DNA from: Oscillospiraceae bacterium
GTDB lineage: Bacteria > Bacillota > Clostridia > Oscillospirales > Oscillospiraceae
Direction: 5' to 3'
DNA length: 34,901 bases
NCBI GenBank assembly: GCA_016293265.1
Contig: JAEDEN010000013.1
Location: 1-34,901, forward strand
The translations under genes and the position numbers were made by a program. This document shows positions 7,401-15,111 of this stretch, piece by piece; position 1 is the first letter of the stretch, and the number at the start of each line of letters is the position of its first letter. A model generated the notes under the pieces. The model had not been told where the DNA came from. It did no database searches and saw only the letters and a list, made by a program, of their open reading frames with translations.

Positions 7401-7780
7401 CGGAGGCCATCATCACCAAGCTTTTTGACGGGATCGAGTCCTCTCCCGCCGCCTCTTCCGCCCCCGGCGACTACCTGGACGCCCACACCTCCGAATACAA
7501 TGAGCTATTGTACTATGGTGATTATACGCTTCGTTATCTCTTTGACCACTTTTTGGAGGGTGGACAGACCGGATTACGGGGCCATTTGATGCGCCTTGTG
7601 CTGGACGGCCTGGCCCCGGAATCGGCACTGAGGCTGTACGCCCCCACGGGGCAGGCCTACTTCGACGCCTGGCTGGAATCGGCCATGGACATGGAACAGC
7701 AGCTTGGCAGGGAGCGGCTGGAGCGGGACTATCCCGCAGCCTGGCTGGCCATCGCCATGACGGACCAACGGGCCCAATAA
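4415..7780 (+). CDS. M56-family (BlaR1-like) membrane metalloprotease with very long C-terminal domain
   Basis: A 1121-residue protein whose first 320 residues are BlaR1/MecR1-like. Membrane segments are visible near 12-28, 37-55, 125-147 and 210-230. The zinc protease motif HERCH (197-201) is followed by CDEAV near 245, and a further membrane segment lies at about 297-317. BlaR1 normally ends with a penicillin-binding sensor of about 250 residues. Here some 800 residues follow that I do not recognise, with no SxxK/KTG penicillin-binding signature found by eye. They are presumably outside the membrane and may be a different sensor. The ATG at 4415 has AGGAGG at 4401-4406. It forms an operon with the BlaI-type repressor, which it probably inactivates on sensing its signal (family knowledge plus inference). 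Confidence 0.85.
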   Translation: MWMYTLLPHIWNMSLTGSFVILCVLLARLALKKAPKAYSYALWAVVLFRLLCPVSFSAPFSLLGALDAPAAEQHMVEYIPPDIVHTPYPAIDTPSAAVDGTVNETLPQGPEQTAADPLEAPMAIGTTVWLFGGGALAAYSLISLLLLRRRLVGALPVGQNVYLADHIGTPFVMGVVRPKIYLPSTLSETERDYILLHERCHIRRLDHVVKLLAFAALCVHWFNPLVWAAFILSGKDMEMSCDEAVLKQMGPDIRADYSASLLSLSTGRRIIAGAPLAFGEGNTKSRIRNALGWKDPALWVKVAAGAACGAVLALCAANPGEAAPQVPFGHTYQVVEILYDAPRQSEPYETWMTSLYSLSSDHGLAIREGETWLMAGSFTQEKSLWVGENFESLFYDASAGGWQSGASPDRIRRENEAVWKLTVSGAPAARLYYLMLQKDGSLLLAQGRTAGTAPDDKDYIHWVFRLERTDHVTATVRSGGSISNLEMAWYPDGNFDFDYESLPTAAVYGSGQILFTVDDDTAMLTVSEDYYAQHDSGDDVFTLVEKETYRLERTESGEFPLPVERRNNFNESAVYYVLHNGGKYVFRIEYPLRADTSGVTAEQVEAVFRSTAPGEARILDSVVVSDGAYDVLGVVLYQVDPGVLHLAYVKREGWYHAVGVGDSDTPVTPVEDSQLTDLGNGTVSFLAESTAAGQVLTFTVGYSLQGGSSHFSLSTSGGPEDSIPQGVYVTGKCLYLTPLSSTIYPNGGDGNHYYIGSGRFSILPTGYSSNSPSYDVDWAWDDDPFALGAAESPALLQGEGVRWQSITSNLALARNDTQLLLVNLHTSRNSGPTVWSIFTLVPDPDYVAPDPLELAISQAVEKEFLPFPQLDAFWCENHILLDTERISATPPRNGGEPFQQVTVYLMALCEGFHVEDGALKVIQEEGAPMKLTFREKNSAYTLVECQRPREGTYYESDIRSIFPEALQDAALNIDQSVTALRQACYAQGVAYFGLDAEAIITKLFDGIESSPAASSAPGDYLDAHTSEYNELLYYGDYTLRYLFDHFLEGGQTGLRGHLMRLVLDGLAPESALRLYAPTGQAYFDAWLESAMDMEQQLGRERLERDYPAAWLAIAMTDQRAQ

Positions 7781-7783
7781 GAA

Positions 7784-7815
7784 AACGGGATGGGCGGTTC
7801 GCCCATCCCGTTTTT
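7784..7815 (+). terminator. Terminator of the BlaI/M56 operon
   Basis: AACGGGATGGGCG, loop GTT, CGCCCATCCCGTT and a T-run, three bases after the M56 stop codon. Confidence 0.92.
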
Positions 7816-7829
7816 GCTGCAAAAAATCC

Positions 7830-7857
7830 TTACAGCCCCCGGCAGATGTGGTAGAAT
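7830..7857 (+). promoter_or_regulatory. Putative promoter of the sigma/anti-sigma operon
   Basis: TTACAG (7830-7835), 16 bases, TAGAAT (7852-7857). A moderate sigma-A match; an additional promoter for the encoded sigma factor may overlap but cannot be recognised. Confidence 0.4.
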
Positions 7858-7924
7858 AAAAAAATCGCAGCAGGCTGCAATAAAACGCCCCCTCCGTGCA
7901 TTAACCGTATGACAGGGTGATTAC

Positions 7925-8470
7925 ATGATAAATTTGAAACAGGACACCGGCGGCCCCGCCCTCGAACCGCTGATCCTGCAAATGACAGAGGGCAGTACCC
8001 AGGCGCTGGCGGACCTCTACCGGGAAACGAAAACGGCGGTTTACGCCCTTGCCTTTTCCATCCTGCGGAACCGGCACAGCGCCGAGGACATCATGCAGGA
8101 GACCTATATCAAGGCCTACCAGAGTGCCGGGAGCTATGTCCCCATGGGCAAGCCCATGGCCTGGCTGCTGACCATCGCAAAGCACCTGTCCCTCATGAAG
8201 CTGCGGGCTGAAAGCGGCCGCTTTGAGGCGCTGGATGACGCCCTGCCCGACGCAGGCTTCGAGCCGTGCACACTCGACCGCCTGACGCTGGAGATGGCCA
8301 TGTCCGCCCTGAGCCCGGAGGAGCGGCAGATTGTTTCCCTCCACACCATCGCCGGACTGAAGCACCGGGAGACGGCGGAGCTGATGGGTCTCCCTCTGGC
8401 CACGGTACTGTCCAAATACCACCGCGCCCTGTCCAAGCTGAAAAAACGATTGAAAGAGGAAGGACTATGA
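7925..8470 (+). CDS. ECF-type RNA polymerase sigma factor
   Basis: This 181-residue protein has sigma region 2 at about 20-90 (LYRETKTAVYALAFSILRN, then AEDIMQETYIKAY, the -10 recognition and core-binding part). Sigma70 region 4 spans about 120-178 (LSPEERQIVSLHTIAGLKHRE; helix-turn-helix ETAELMGLPLATVLSKYHRA). Regions 1 and 3 are absent, as in extracytoplasmic-function sigmas. AGGGTGA lies four bases before the ATG. Its stop overlaps the next start (ATGA), the usual arrangement for a sigma with its membrane anti-sigma. It should direct a small envelope-stress regulon and probably its own operon; the target promoters are not identifiable here. Confidence 0.9.
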   Translation: MINLKQDTGGPALEPLILQMTEGSTQALADLYRETKTAVYALAFSILRNRHSAEDIMQETYIKAYQSAGSYVPMGKPMAWLLTIAKHLSLMKLRAESGRFEALDDALPDAGFEPCTLDRLTLEMAMSALSPEERQIVSLHTIAGLKHRETAELMGLPLATVLSKYHRALSKLKKRLKEEGL

Positions 8471-9984
8471 ACGATTACCATCTGGAACGCCGCCTGCGGG
8501 CGGCCGCCGAAGAGGCAACCCCTGAGGTTTTTGACAGCGTCCTTCACGCACTTGGGAAGGAGCAGCCTATGGAAACAACAAACCTTCATCTGACGGAACG
8601 GAAGACCGGCAAGCGCTTCCTGCGGCAGATCAGCTCCCTGGCCGCCGCCGCGGCGCTGGTGGTAGGCGCTCACGCCGCCTACGTCAACTATCACGTGGAT
8701 GCCGTGGTGGGCATTGATGTGAATCCCAGCCTGGAGCTGAAAATCAATCGCAGCGAAAAGGTGCTCTCCGCCACCCCCCTCAACGAGGATGCCAAGGCAG
8801 TGATGGAGGGCATGGACCTGAAAAACGTGGATCTGGATGTGGCGGTGAATGCCATTATCGGCTCCATGCTGAAAAACGGATACCTGGGCGACGATGACGA
8901 CAACGCCATCAACGTGTGCGTGGAAAACAGCAGCGCCGCCCGGGGTGAGGCCCTGAGCCAGAAGCTTACCGACGAGATCAACAGCCTTTTACAGGACTGC
9001 GCCGTTTCCGGCAAGGTGATGACCCAGACCCAGGCAGAGGACAGCGCCCTGGAAAAGCTGGCCACGAAGCACAATGTCTCCGTAGGCAAGGCGGCTCTGG
9101 CCCAGTTGGCAGTCTCTGAAAACAGCGGAATTCTGGAATTTGAAGACGCCGTCCGGATGTCCGTCAAGGAGCTGTGGGCCCTGGTGTATCCCGACAGCGT
9201 GGAATTCATCTCCCTGGAGAAGGCCAAGGCTGCCGCCTTGAAGGAAGCCAATGTGGAAGAGGCTGTTTTCACCGGGGACCGGCTCTATCAAAAGGGCACT
9301 GTCTACCGCTACAGTCTGGACTTCAGGACGGAAACCCACAAGTATCACTGCGAGATCGACGCCCTGACCGGCAAGATCCTGGAGCTGACCGCCAAGGAGC
9401 TCCAGTCCGCCTCCCTTCCCACCGGCCTCATCACCGACAGCAAGGCCCAGGCCATCGCCTACGCAGACGCGGGCGTAAAGGCAGGAGAGGTGAAGCTGGA
9501 AAGCTGCAAGATGGATAAGGAGGACGGCGCCTGGGTCTACGAGCTGGAATTCAGGGTGGGTGCCAATGAATATGATTATGAGATCGACGCGGTAAGCGGC
9601 GATATCCTCAAGCGGGACATGGACCTGGAGGATGAGGGCCACACCGACGATGACGATCAGGACGACATCGACGACGATGAGGACAGCAAGGAGGAGGCCC
9701 CTGCCAAGCTTATCAAGGAGGAAAAGGCCCTCCAGATCGCCTGCAAGGACGCCGGTGTGAAAAGCAGCCACATCTCCCTCATCAAGTGCCACTTGGACGA
9801 AGAGGACGGTACCTGGGTCTATGAACTGGAATTCATGGCGGGTGCCGATGAATACGATTATGAGGTCGATGCGGTAAACGGCGATATCCTCAAGCGGGAC
9901 ATGGACCTGGAGGATGAGGGCCACACCGACGATGACGATCAGGACGACATCGACGACGATGACATCGACGATGAGGATGACTGA
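8467..9984 (+). CDS. RsgI-like transmembrane anti-sigma factor with PepSY and Asp-rich repeats
   Basis: A 505-residue protein overlapping the sigma gene by four bases. Residues 1-55 form a cytosolic segment, presumably sigma-binding, followed by one membrane helix (about 57-75). Then comes a domain with GIDVNPSLEL and PLNEDAK, the pattern of the RsgI extracellular domain. RsgI of Clostridium thermocellum self-cleaves at this Asn-Pro; the equivalent here is N86-P87. Three PepSY-like modules follow at about 250-308, 324-380 and 417-476 (each with YELEF or YSLDF then YDYE-type strands and TGKILE/SGDILK). Acidic linkers (DDDDQDDIDDD) follow the last two. RsgI partners are normally SigI-type sigmas, so pairing with a short ECF sigma is unusual. 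PepSY plus acidic tails suggest sensing of wall or metal state (inference). Confidence 0.8.
   Translation: MNDYHLERRLRAAAEEATPEVFDSVLHALGKEQPMETTNLHLTERKTGKRFLRQISSLAAAAALVVGAHAAYVNYHVDAVVGIDVNPSLELKINRSEKVLSATPLNEDAKAVMEGMDLKNVDLDVAVNAIIGSMLKNGYLGDDDDNAINVCVENSSAARGEALSQKLTDEINSLLQDCAVSGKVMTQTQAEDSALEKLATKHNVSVGKAALAQLAVSENSGILEFEDAVRMSVKELWALVYPDSVEFISLEKAKAAALKEANVEEAVFTGDRLYQKGTVYRYSLDFRTETHKYHCEIDALTGKILELTAKELQSASLPTGLITDSKAQAIAYADAGVKAGEVKLESCKMDKEDGAWVYELEFRVGANEYDYEIDAVSGDILKRDMDLEDEGHTDDDDQDDIDDDEDSKEEAPAKLIKEEKALQIACKDAGVKSSHISLIKCHLDEEDGTWVYELEFMAGADEYDYEVDAVNGDILKRDMDLEDEGHTDDDDQDDIDDDDIDDEDD
9597..9962 (+). repeat. 84-bp exact direct repeat within the anti-sigma gene (282-bp period)
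   Basis: Bases 9597-9680 recur without a mismatch at 9879-9962, 282 bases (94 codons) later. They encode the end of a PepSY module and the acidic linker (SGDILK/NGDILK then KRDMDLEDEGH and the Asp run). The parts between are only similar, so the exact block points to recent duplication or gene conversion. Confidence 0.9.
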
Positions 9985-9995
9985 CCCCTACCTCC

Positions 9996-10030
9996 CAAAA
10001 AGCTGCACGGAAGTTCCGTGCAGCTTTTTT
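9996..10030. terminator. Bidirectional terminator between the anti-sigma and MATE genes
   Basis: AAAAAGCTGCACGGAA and TTCCGTGCAGCTTTTTT form a long perfect stem with A and T tails on both sides. It serves the plus-strand sigma operon and the minus-strand MATE gene that ends at 10051. Confidence 0.92.
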
Positions 10031-10050
10031 CTATGCAAAGGCATAAAGCT

Positions 10051-11385
10051 TTATTCCCGGAGTCCCATGATCTCCCACCTGTGGCCCCGGAAGCGGATCA
10101 GAAACAGCACCGCCCGCAGCAGCCAGTCAAACAGCATGGCCATCCAGATGCCAAGAACGCCAAAGCCCCAATACCGGCCCAGCAGGATGCCGAAGCCCAC
10201 CCGCAGCGTCCACATGGAAATGGTGGAGGCCACCATGGTAAAGCGGGTGTCTCCCGCCGCCCGCAGCGCCTGGGGAAGGGAGAAGGCGGGGGGCCAGAGG
10301 AACATACCCACCAAGCCGTGCATCCACACGATCTTCCGGGCGTAGTCCTCCGCCTCCGGCGAGACATTGTAGAGCTTCAGTACAAGGGGCAGTGCCGCAA
10401 AGGTCAGAAGAATGACGGCGGCCATGTACAAATAGGCGCTTTTCAACAGCCTTTTTGTGTAGAAGCGGGCCTTTTCATAGCTGCCCGCGCCGATGCACCG
10501 GGACACCACCGTCACCATGGCAAGGCCCATGGCCATTCCGGGAACGCACTGGAAGCCGCAGACGGTATTGCCGATGGCGTTGGCGGCAACGGAGGCCGTG
10601 CCCAGCATGGAAACGGTGGATAAGAGCAAAATCTTGCCCAACTGGAACATACTGCTCTCCAGGCCGTTGGGCACGCCGAAGCGCAGAATATGGCGGAAGA
10701 TGCGGCCGTCATGGTGCAGGGAAAGACGTTCCAGCCGCAAAGTAAGGCCGGGGCGGTACAAAAGCACCATCACAGCGGCCGCCGCCACTACCCGGGAGGC
10801 CAGGGTTGGGATGGCCACTCCCTCCACGCCGAACCGCAGGCCGAAGATCAAAATCGCGTTGCCCATCACATTCACGCCGTTCATGAGGAGGGACACCCAC
10901 ATGGAGACCCTGGAATTGCCCATCACCCGGAACAGAGCCGCACCGGCGCTGTAAATGGCCAGGAAGGGGGTGGAGGCCTCCACGATCAGGTAATACAGGT
11001 TGGCGTAGGCAGCCACGTCCGCCTCCACCTGGCCGAAGACCACGTTCAGGACAAAGCTCCGGCCCAGGTAGAAAAGGGCCGTGATCAAAAGGGAGACCTC
11101 CGCCATAAACAGCAAAAGCTGGGTGCCGGCGTGGCCCGCCCTGTTCGTCTCCCGGCGGCCCAGGTATTGCCCCACCACGACGGCGCCGCCGGTGGCCAGG
11201 GCGGAAAAGGCATTCACCAGCAGCACGTTCACCGTGTCCACCAGCGAGACGGCAGACATGGCGGCCTCCCCCACCTGGGCCACCATGATGGAGTCCGCCA
11301 GGCCCACGGTGATGGCAAGGAGCTGCTCGATGACCAGAGGGATGATAAGATTCCGCAGGTCCCTTTTGGTAAAATCAATGCTCAC
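10051..11385 (-). CDS. MATE-family multidrug/metabolite efflux transporter
   Basis: A 444-residue integral membrane protein with twelve predicted helices in two homologous halves. It shows MATE signatures such as the N-terminal VIEQLLAITVGLADSIMV, the VVGQYLGRRE loop after helix 2 and, in the second half, CVPGMAMGLAMVTVVSRCIGAG. MATE transporters exchange organic cations or other small molecules for sodium or protons. The only start is GTG (11385-11383). A weak purine-rich site (AAGAAAAG) lies close upstream and a better AAGAAGGG about 20 bases away, so initiation may depend on coupling to the araC-type gene ending 36 bases earlier. Its substrate cannot be read from sequence. Confidence 0.88.
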   Translation of the reverse strand: MSIDFTKRDLRNLIIPLVIEQLLAITVGLADSIMVAQVGEAAMSAVSLVDTVNVLLVNAFSALATGGAVVVGQYLGRRETNRAGHAGTQLLLFMAEVSLLITALFYLGRSFVLNVVFGQVEADVAAYANLYYLIVEASTPFLAIYSAGAALFRVMGNSRVSMWVSLLMNGVNVMGNAILIFGLRFGVEGVAIPTLASRVVAAAAVMVLLYRPGLTLRLERLSLHHDGRIFRHILRFGVPNGLESSMFQLGKILLLSTVSMLGTASVAANAIGNTVCGFQCVPGMAMGLAMVTVVSRCIGAGSYEKARFYTKRLLKSAYLYMAAVILLTFAALPLVLKLYNVSPEAEDYARKIVWMHGLVGMFLWPPAFSLPQALRAAGDTRFTMVASTISMWTLRVGFGILLGRYWGFGVLGIWMAMLFDWLLRAVLFLIRFRGHRWEIMGLRE

Positions 11386-11421
11386 GGTCTTTTCTTGCGT
11401 AAATAACCCTTCTTTCCTGTC

Positions 11422-12270
11422 TCATTGGAATTCCCTGGGGCTCATGTTGAAGGTAGCCTGAAAGGCCCGCAGGAAGGTGGAATACTCGCTGAAGCCCACC
11501 TGCTCCGCCGCCTTCATCACCGGCACGCCGGATCGGATCAGTTCCCCCGCCCGCAGCGTCCGCTTCTGGCGGATGTACTGGTGGAGGGTATAGCCGGTGA
11601 CGTCCTTGAACCGGTGCATCAGGTAATACCGGCTGAGAAAGAACTTCCTGGCCAGGGTATCCACCGTCAGGTCCTCCTGGAGGTTGGAGGCGATATAGCG
11701 CAGGATCTCCTCGATCTTGTGGTCCACCCGGTAGCTCTCCGGCGCCTCCTGAGCCGTGGAGGAAGCCAGCACATCCCGGTTCACTCCGATCAAAAGCTGC
11801 TGGCAGAGGAGGTCCGCAAGGCGGCCGGCGGCAAACTCCCGGCTGCGCAGAGCATCCTCCAGGGCCTGGATGGTGTTCATATAGACGATCCGCCGCTCCG
11901 GCGAGATGCGCAGCAAGTGGAAGCCCCGGGCACGGACGGTGTCAAAGCAGCTGTCCAACTCCTCGCCGGGGCCGCTGCGCCCGGCCAGGTACTCCCGTCC
12001 CAGCCAGATCACCACCCGCTCGTAAGGCTCAGAGGGGTCGATGATGGGCCGGTGGATCATGTCCCGTCCCACCAGGAGGATGTCCCAGGGCTGGAGGAAG
12101 TAGGTGACGCCCTCGATTACATACCGCACCTTGCCCCCCAGGATCAGCACCAGCTTGTCAAAGTCATGGTAGTGGTAATCCACCTTCTGGGCCTGGCTGT
12201 CCTTGAGGTGGAAGAGGCGGAAATCCTCGTGCAGGTAGCCCCGTTTCCCGGCCTCCATATTGTCGGTCAT
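11422..12270 (-). CDS. AraC-family transcriptional regulator
   Basis: A 282-residue regulator with an N-terminal cupin-like sensor (about 20-110; HYHDFDKLVLILGG, LQPWDILLVG) and a C-terminal double helix-turn-helix (about 180-282). The AraC signature includes FLSRYYLMHRFKDVTGYTLHQY and VGFSEYSTFLRAFQ and ends in MSPREF. The cupin half usually binds a small ligand. AAGGGGG precedes the ATG. The MATE gene follows on the same strand after 36 bases, so this is probably its local regulator, with both transcribed from the promoter at 12298-12326. Ligand unknown. Confidence 0.9.
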   Translation of the reverse strand: MTDNMEAGKRGYLHEDFRLFHLKDSQAQKVDYHYHDFDKLVLILGGKVRYVIEGVTYFLQPWDILLVGRDMIHRPIIDPSEPYERVVIWLGREYLAGRSGPGEELDSCFDTVRARGFHLLRISPERRIVYMNTIQALEDALRSREFAAGRLADLLCQQLLIGVNRDVLASSTAQEAPESYRVDHKIEEILRYIASNLQEDLTVDTLARKFFLSRYYLMHRFKDVTGYTLHQYIRQKRTLRAGELIRSGVPVMKAAEQVGFSEYSTFLRAFQATFNMSPREFQ

Positions 12271-12297
12271 GTTTCCGCCCCCTTCCCATTTTTTCTT

Positions 12298-12326
12298 ATC
12301 TTATCCCACTTTCCCCGTTTTTACAA
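12298..12326 (-). promoter_or_regulatory. Promoter of the araC-MATE operon
   Basis: TTGTAA (12326-12321), 17 bases, TAAGAT (12303-12298) on the minus strand, 28 bases before the start codon. Confidence 0.55.
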
Positions 12327-12380
12327 CCCGTCCCCCGCCGCAAAATCCGCCATTCCCCGCCATTCCCCGGAAAATTTTTA

Positions 12381-12409
12381 TGTACATTTGAGGCTTGCAG
12401 GCGTATACT
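12381..12409 (+). promoter_or_regulatory. thyA-folA promoter
   Basis: TGTACA (12381-12386), 17 bases, TATACT (12404-12409). It diverges from the araC promoter in the same 182-base gap. Confidence 0.55.
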
Positions 12410-12452
12410 AAATTATTAAGAGTCAAAAAAAATTCACTATGGAGGGCCTGTC

Positions 12453-13283
12453 ATGAGCCGTGCCGACGAAATTTTCATTCAAAACTGCCGGGATATTCTT
12501 GAAAACGGCGTGTGGGACACCGAGTTGGAAGTCCGCCCCAGGTGGGAGGACGGCGCCCCCGCCCACACCATTAAGAAATTCGGCATTGTGAACCGTTATG
12601 ACCTGCAAAAGGAATTTCCCATCCTGACCCTGCGCCGCACCTACTGGAAAACGGCGGTGGATGAGCTGCTTTGGATCTGGCAGAAAAAGTCCAACAACAT
12701 CCATGACCTGAATGCCCACATCTGGGACCAGTGGGCGGATGAGACCGGCTCCATCGGAAAGGCCTACGGCTACCAGTTGGGGGTGAAGCACCACTATCCC
12801 GAAGGGGACATGGACCAGGTGGACCGGGTGCTCTACGACCTGACCCACAATCCCGCCTCCCGGCGCATCATGACCAATCTCTATAACTTCCAGGACCTCC
12901 ACGAGATGCACCTCTATCCCTGCGCCTATTCCATGACGTTCAACGTCTCCGGCAGGGTCCTCAACGCCATTTTGAACCAGCGCAGCCAGGATATGCTTGC
13001 CGCCAACAACTGGAATGTGGTGCAGTACGCGGTGCTGGTGCATATGTTCGCCCAGGTGGCGGGCCTGATCCCCGGCGAGCTGGTCCACGTCATCGCCGAC
13101 GCCCACATCTATGACCGGCACGTACCCATCATTGAATCCCTCATCGCCGGGACGCCGGCAGAGGCCCCCCGCTTCTCCATGGACCCCTCCGTAAAGGACT
13201 TCTACGCCTTCACACGGGACAGTTTCTCCCTGGAGGGCTATACCCCCGCTCCCTTCTCCGAAAAAATTCCTATTGCCATCTGA
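12453..13283 (+). CDS. thyA: Thymidylate synthase (ThyA type)
   Basis: The enzyme methylates dUMP to dTMP using methylene-tetrahydrofolate, releasing dihydrofolate. The 276-residue length is normal. The phosphate-binding NPASRR, active-site Cys in LYPCAY (C157), RSQDM and the dUMP-contacting HIYDRH are all present in order. The residues after the Cys (PCAY rather than PCH) match the branch to which the Bacillus subtilis ThyA form (PCVY) belongs, so this is not a defect. GGAGG lies upstream of the ATG. The stop codon overlaps the ribosome site of folA, which recycles its dihydrofolate product. Confidence 0.96.
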   Translation: MSRADEIFIQNCRDILENGVWDTELEVRPRWEDGAPAHTIKKFGIVNRYDLQKEFPILTLRRTYWKTAVDELLWIWQKKSNNIHDLNAHIWDQWADETGSIGKAYGYQLGVKHHYPEGDMDQVDRVLYDLTHNPASRRIMTNLYNFQDLHEMHLYPCAYSMTFNVSGRVLNAILNQRSQDMLAANNWNVVQYAVLVHMFAQVAGLIPGELVHVIADAHIYDRHVPIIESLIAGTPAEAPRFSMDPSVKDFYAFTRDSFSLEGYTPAPFSEKIPIAI

Positions 13284-13294
13284 GGTGACTCACT

Positions 13295-13792
13295 ATGAAT
13301 GCAATCGTTGTTGTGGACGCCAACTGGGCCATCGGCTATGAGGGTGCCCTCCTGTATTCCCTGCCCACGGATATGCGCCGTTTCCGCTCCCTGACGCTGG
13401 ACGGCACGGTGATCCTGGGCCGCCGGACGCTGGACTCCTTCCCCGGCGGCAAGCCCCTGCCCCGGCGGCGGAACATCGTCATTACCCATAACGCGGACCT
13501 GGCCGCCCAGGGTGCGGAGATCGCCCCCACCCCGGAGGCAGCCCTGGCTCTGGCCGGCGGTGCGGAGGCGGAAAACCTGTGGGTCATCGGCGGAGGCAGC
13601 GTGTACGCCACCCTCCTGTCCCGGTGCAAGCGGGTATATCTGACGAAAACGGACTCCGCCGCCCCCCAGGCCGACACCTTCTTCCCCAACCTGGATAAAC
13701 TCCCCGACTGGGTGGTGGAGCACACCAGCCAGCCGGTCACGGAAAACGGCGTGACCTACCGCTTTATCGACTATGTGAATACCAGCCTTTAA
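13295..13792 (+). CDS. folA: Dihydrofolate reductase
   Basis: This cytosolic enzyme reduces dihydrofolate to tetrahydrofolate with NADPH, regenerating the cofactor consumed by ThyA. The 165 residues show the DHFR order: WAIGYEGALLYSLPTDM (substrate pocket; LPTD acidic residue), VILGRRTLDSFP (NADPH binding), and VIGGGSVYATLL near 105-115. GAGGTGA (13282-13288), overlapping the thyA stop, is the ribosome site and fixes the ATG at 13295. The gap to thyA is 11 bases, a tight two-gene dTMP module. Confidence 0.95.
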   Translation: MNAIVVVDANWAIGYEGALLYSLPTDMRRFRSLTLDGTVILGRRTLDSFPGGKPLPRRRNIVITHNADLAAQGAEIAPTPEAALALAGGAEAENLWVIGGGSVYATLLSRCKRVYLTKTDSAAPQADTFFPNLDKLPDWVVEHTSQPVTENGVTYRFIDYVNTSL

Positions 13793-13822
13793 GAGGGCAA
13801 ATCAACAAATGAGGTGACTTGA

Positions 13823-15097
13823 ATGGAAGGCCATATCTACCAGACCTATGTGGAGATCCTGCGGCGGGAGCTGGTGTGCGCACAGGGGTGCACGGAACCC
13901 ATCGCCATCGCCTATTGTGCCGCTGTTGCCCGGGCCACCCTGGGGGCCATCCCTGACCGCATGGAGATCGAGGCCAGCGGCAACATCATCAAAAACGTGA
14001 AGAGTGTGGTAGTCCCCGGCACCGGCGGCGGCCGCGGCATCGCGGTGGCCGCTGCCATCGGCGTGCTGGGCGGCGATGAGAATGCCCAGTTGGAGGTCAT
14101 CAAAAACGTCCCCCAGGAGGCGAAGGACGCCCTGGCCTCCTATCTGGAAAAGACTCCCATTACCGTGATTCCCGCCGATTCAGACTGCATCCTCGATATC
14201 GTGGTCACCGTCCACAAGGGGAACTCCTACGCCCGCGTCCGGGTGGTAAACGAGCACACCAACGTGGTGCTGGTGGAGCGGAACCGTTCCATCCTGGCGG
14301 AAAAGGAGGTGGAGGCGGAGGCCACTCCAGAAGACGCACCGGACTACGAGCTTCTCAGCGTGGAAGGCATCTACGAGTTTGCCACCACCTGCGACCTTGC
14401 CGACGTCCACGACATCCTGGAGCGCCAGATCCGCCTGAATACCGCCATCGCCGACGAGGGGATGCGGGGCGACTGGGGAGCCAATATCGGTAAGACCCTG
14501 GTCACCTCCGTGGGCAGCGATGTGCGCACCCGGGCCAAAGCCCGTGCCGCCGCCGGCTCCGACGCTCGAATGAGCGGCTGTGAGCTTCCGGTGGTCATCA
14601 ATTCCGGCAGCGGCAACCAGGGCATGACCGCCTCCCTGCCGGTCATCGAGTATGCAAAGGAGCTGCAGGTAAGCGAGGAAAAGCTCTACCGGGCCCTCCT
14701 CATCTCCAACCTCCTCACCATCCACGAAAAAACCAGCATCGGCCGCCTTTCCGCCTACTGCGGCGCTGTCAGCGCCGGCGCGGCGGCCGGCGCGGGCATC
14801 GCCTACCTCCACGGCGGCGACTGCTCCGACATCTCCCACACCATCGTCAACGCCCTGGCCATCACCAGCGGCATCGTGTGCGACGGCGCCAAGTCCTCCT
14901 GCGCAGCCAAGATCTCCATGGCGGTGGAGGCGGGCATCTTCGGCTATGAGATGTACCAGAACGGACAGCAGTTCTACGGCGGCGACGGTCTGGTCCGCCG
15001 GGGCGTGGAAAACTCCATCCGCAGCTTTGGCCGCCTGGGCCGCCAGGGAATGCGGGAGACGGACCAGGAGATCATCCGTATGATGACGGAAGAGTAA
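13823..15097 (+). CDS. L-cysteine desulfidase family protein (UPF0597, serine dehydratase alpha-like)
   Basis: A 424-residue protein of the UPF0597 family, which includes E. coli CyuA/YhaM and archaeal L-cysteine desulfidase. These split cysteine to pyruvate, ammonia and sulfide with an iron-sulfur cluster related to that of serine dehydratase. The N-terminal CAQGCTEP, glycine-rich PGTGGGRG, NSGSGNQG and the C-terminal CDGAKSSCAAK are family hallmarks; the cysteines are the likely cluster ligands. GAGGTGA precedes the ATG. It follows folA by 30 bases without a terminator, so it is probably co-transcribed, although no metabolic link to folate is obvious. Cysteine against another substrate cannot be settled by sequence. 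Confidence 0.85.
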   Translation: MEGHIYQTYVEILRRELVCAQGCTEPIAIAYCAAVARATLGAIPDRMEIEASGNIIKNVKSVVVPGTGGGRGIAVAAAIGVLGGDENAQLEVIKNVPQEAKDALASYLEKTPITVIPADSDCILDIVVTVHKGNSYARVRVVNEHTNVVLVERNRSILAEKEVEAEATPEDAPDYELLSVEGIYEFATTCDLADVHDILERQIRLNTAIADEGMRGDWGANIGKTLVTSVGSDVRTRAKARAAAGSDARMSGCELPVVINSGSGNQGMTASLPVIEYAKELQVSEEKLYRALLISNLLTIHEKTSIGRLSAYCGAVSAGAAAGAGIAYLHGGDCSDISHTIVNALAITSGIVCDGAKSSCAAKISMAVEAGIFGYEMYQNGQQFYGGDGLVRRGVENSIRSFGRLGRQGMRETDQEIIRMMTEE

Positions 15098-15111
15098 CAT
15101 GGAACACACGG

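Noticed and set aside
4304..7486. 1060-codon minus-strand frame opposite the M56 gene
   Set aside because: Shadow frame; no ribosome site and no domain, while the plus strand carries HExxH and coupling to BlaI.
12453..13283. ThyA lacking the usual PCH motif as a possibly inactive enzyme
   Set aside because: The PCxY variant after the active-site Cys also occurs in the Bacillus ThyA branch, and all other binding motifs are intact.
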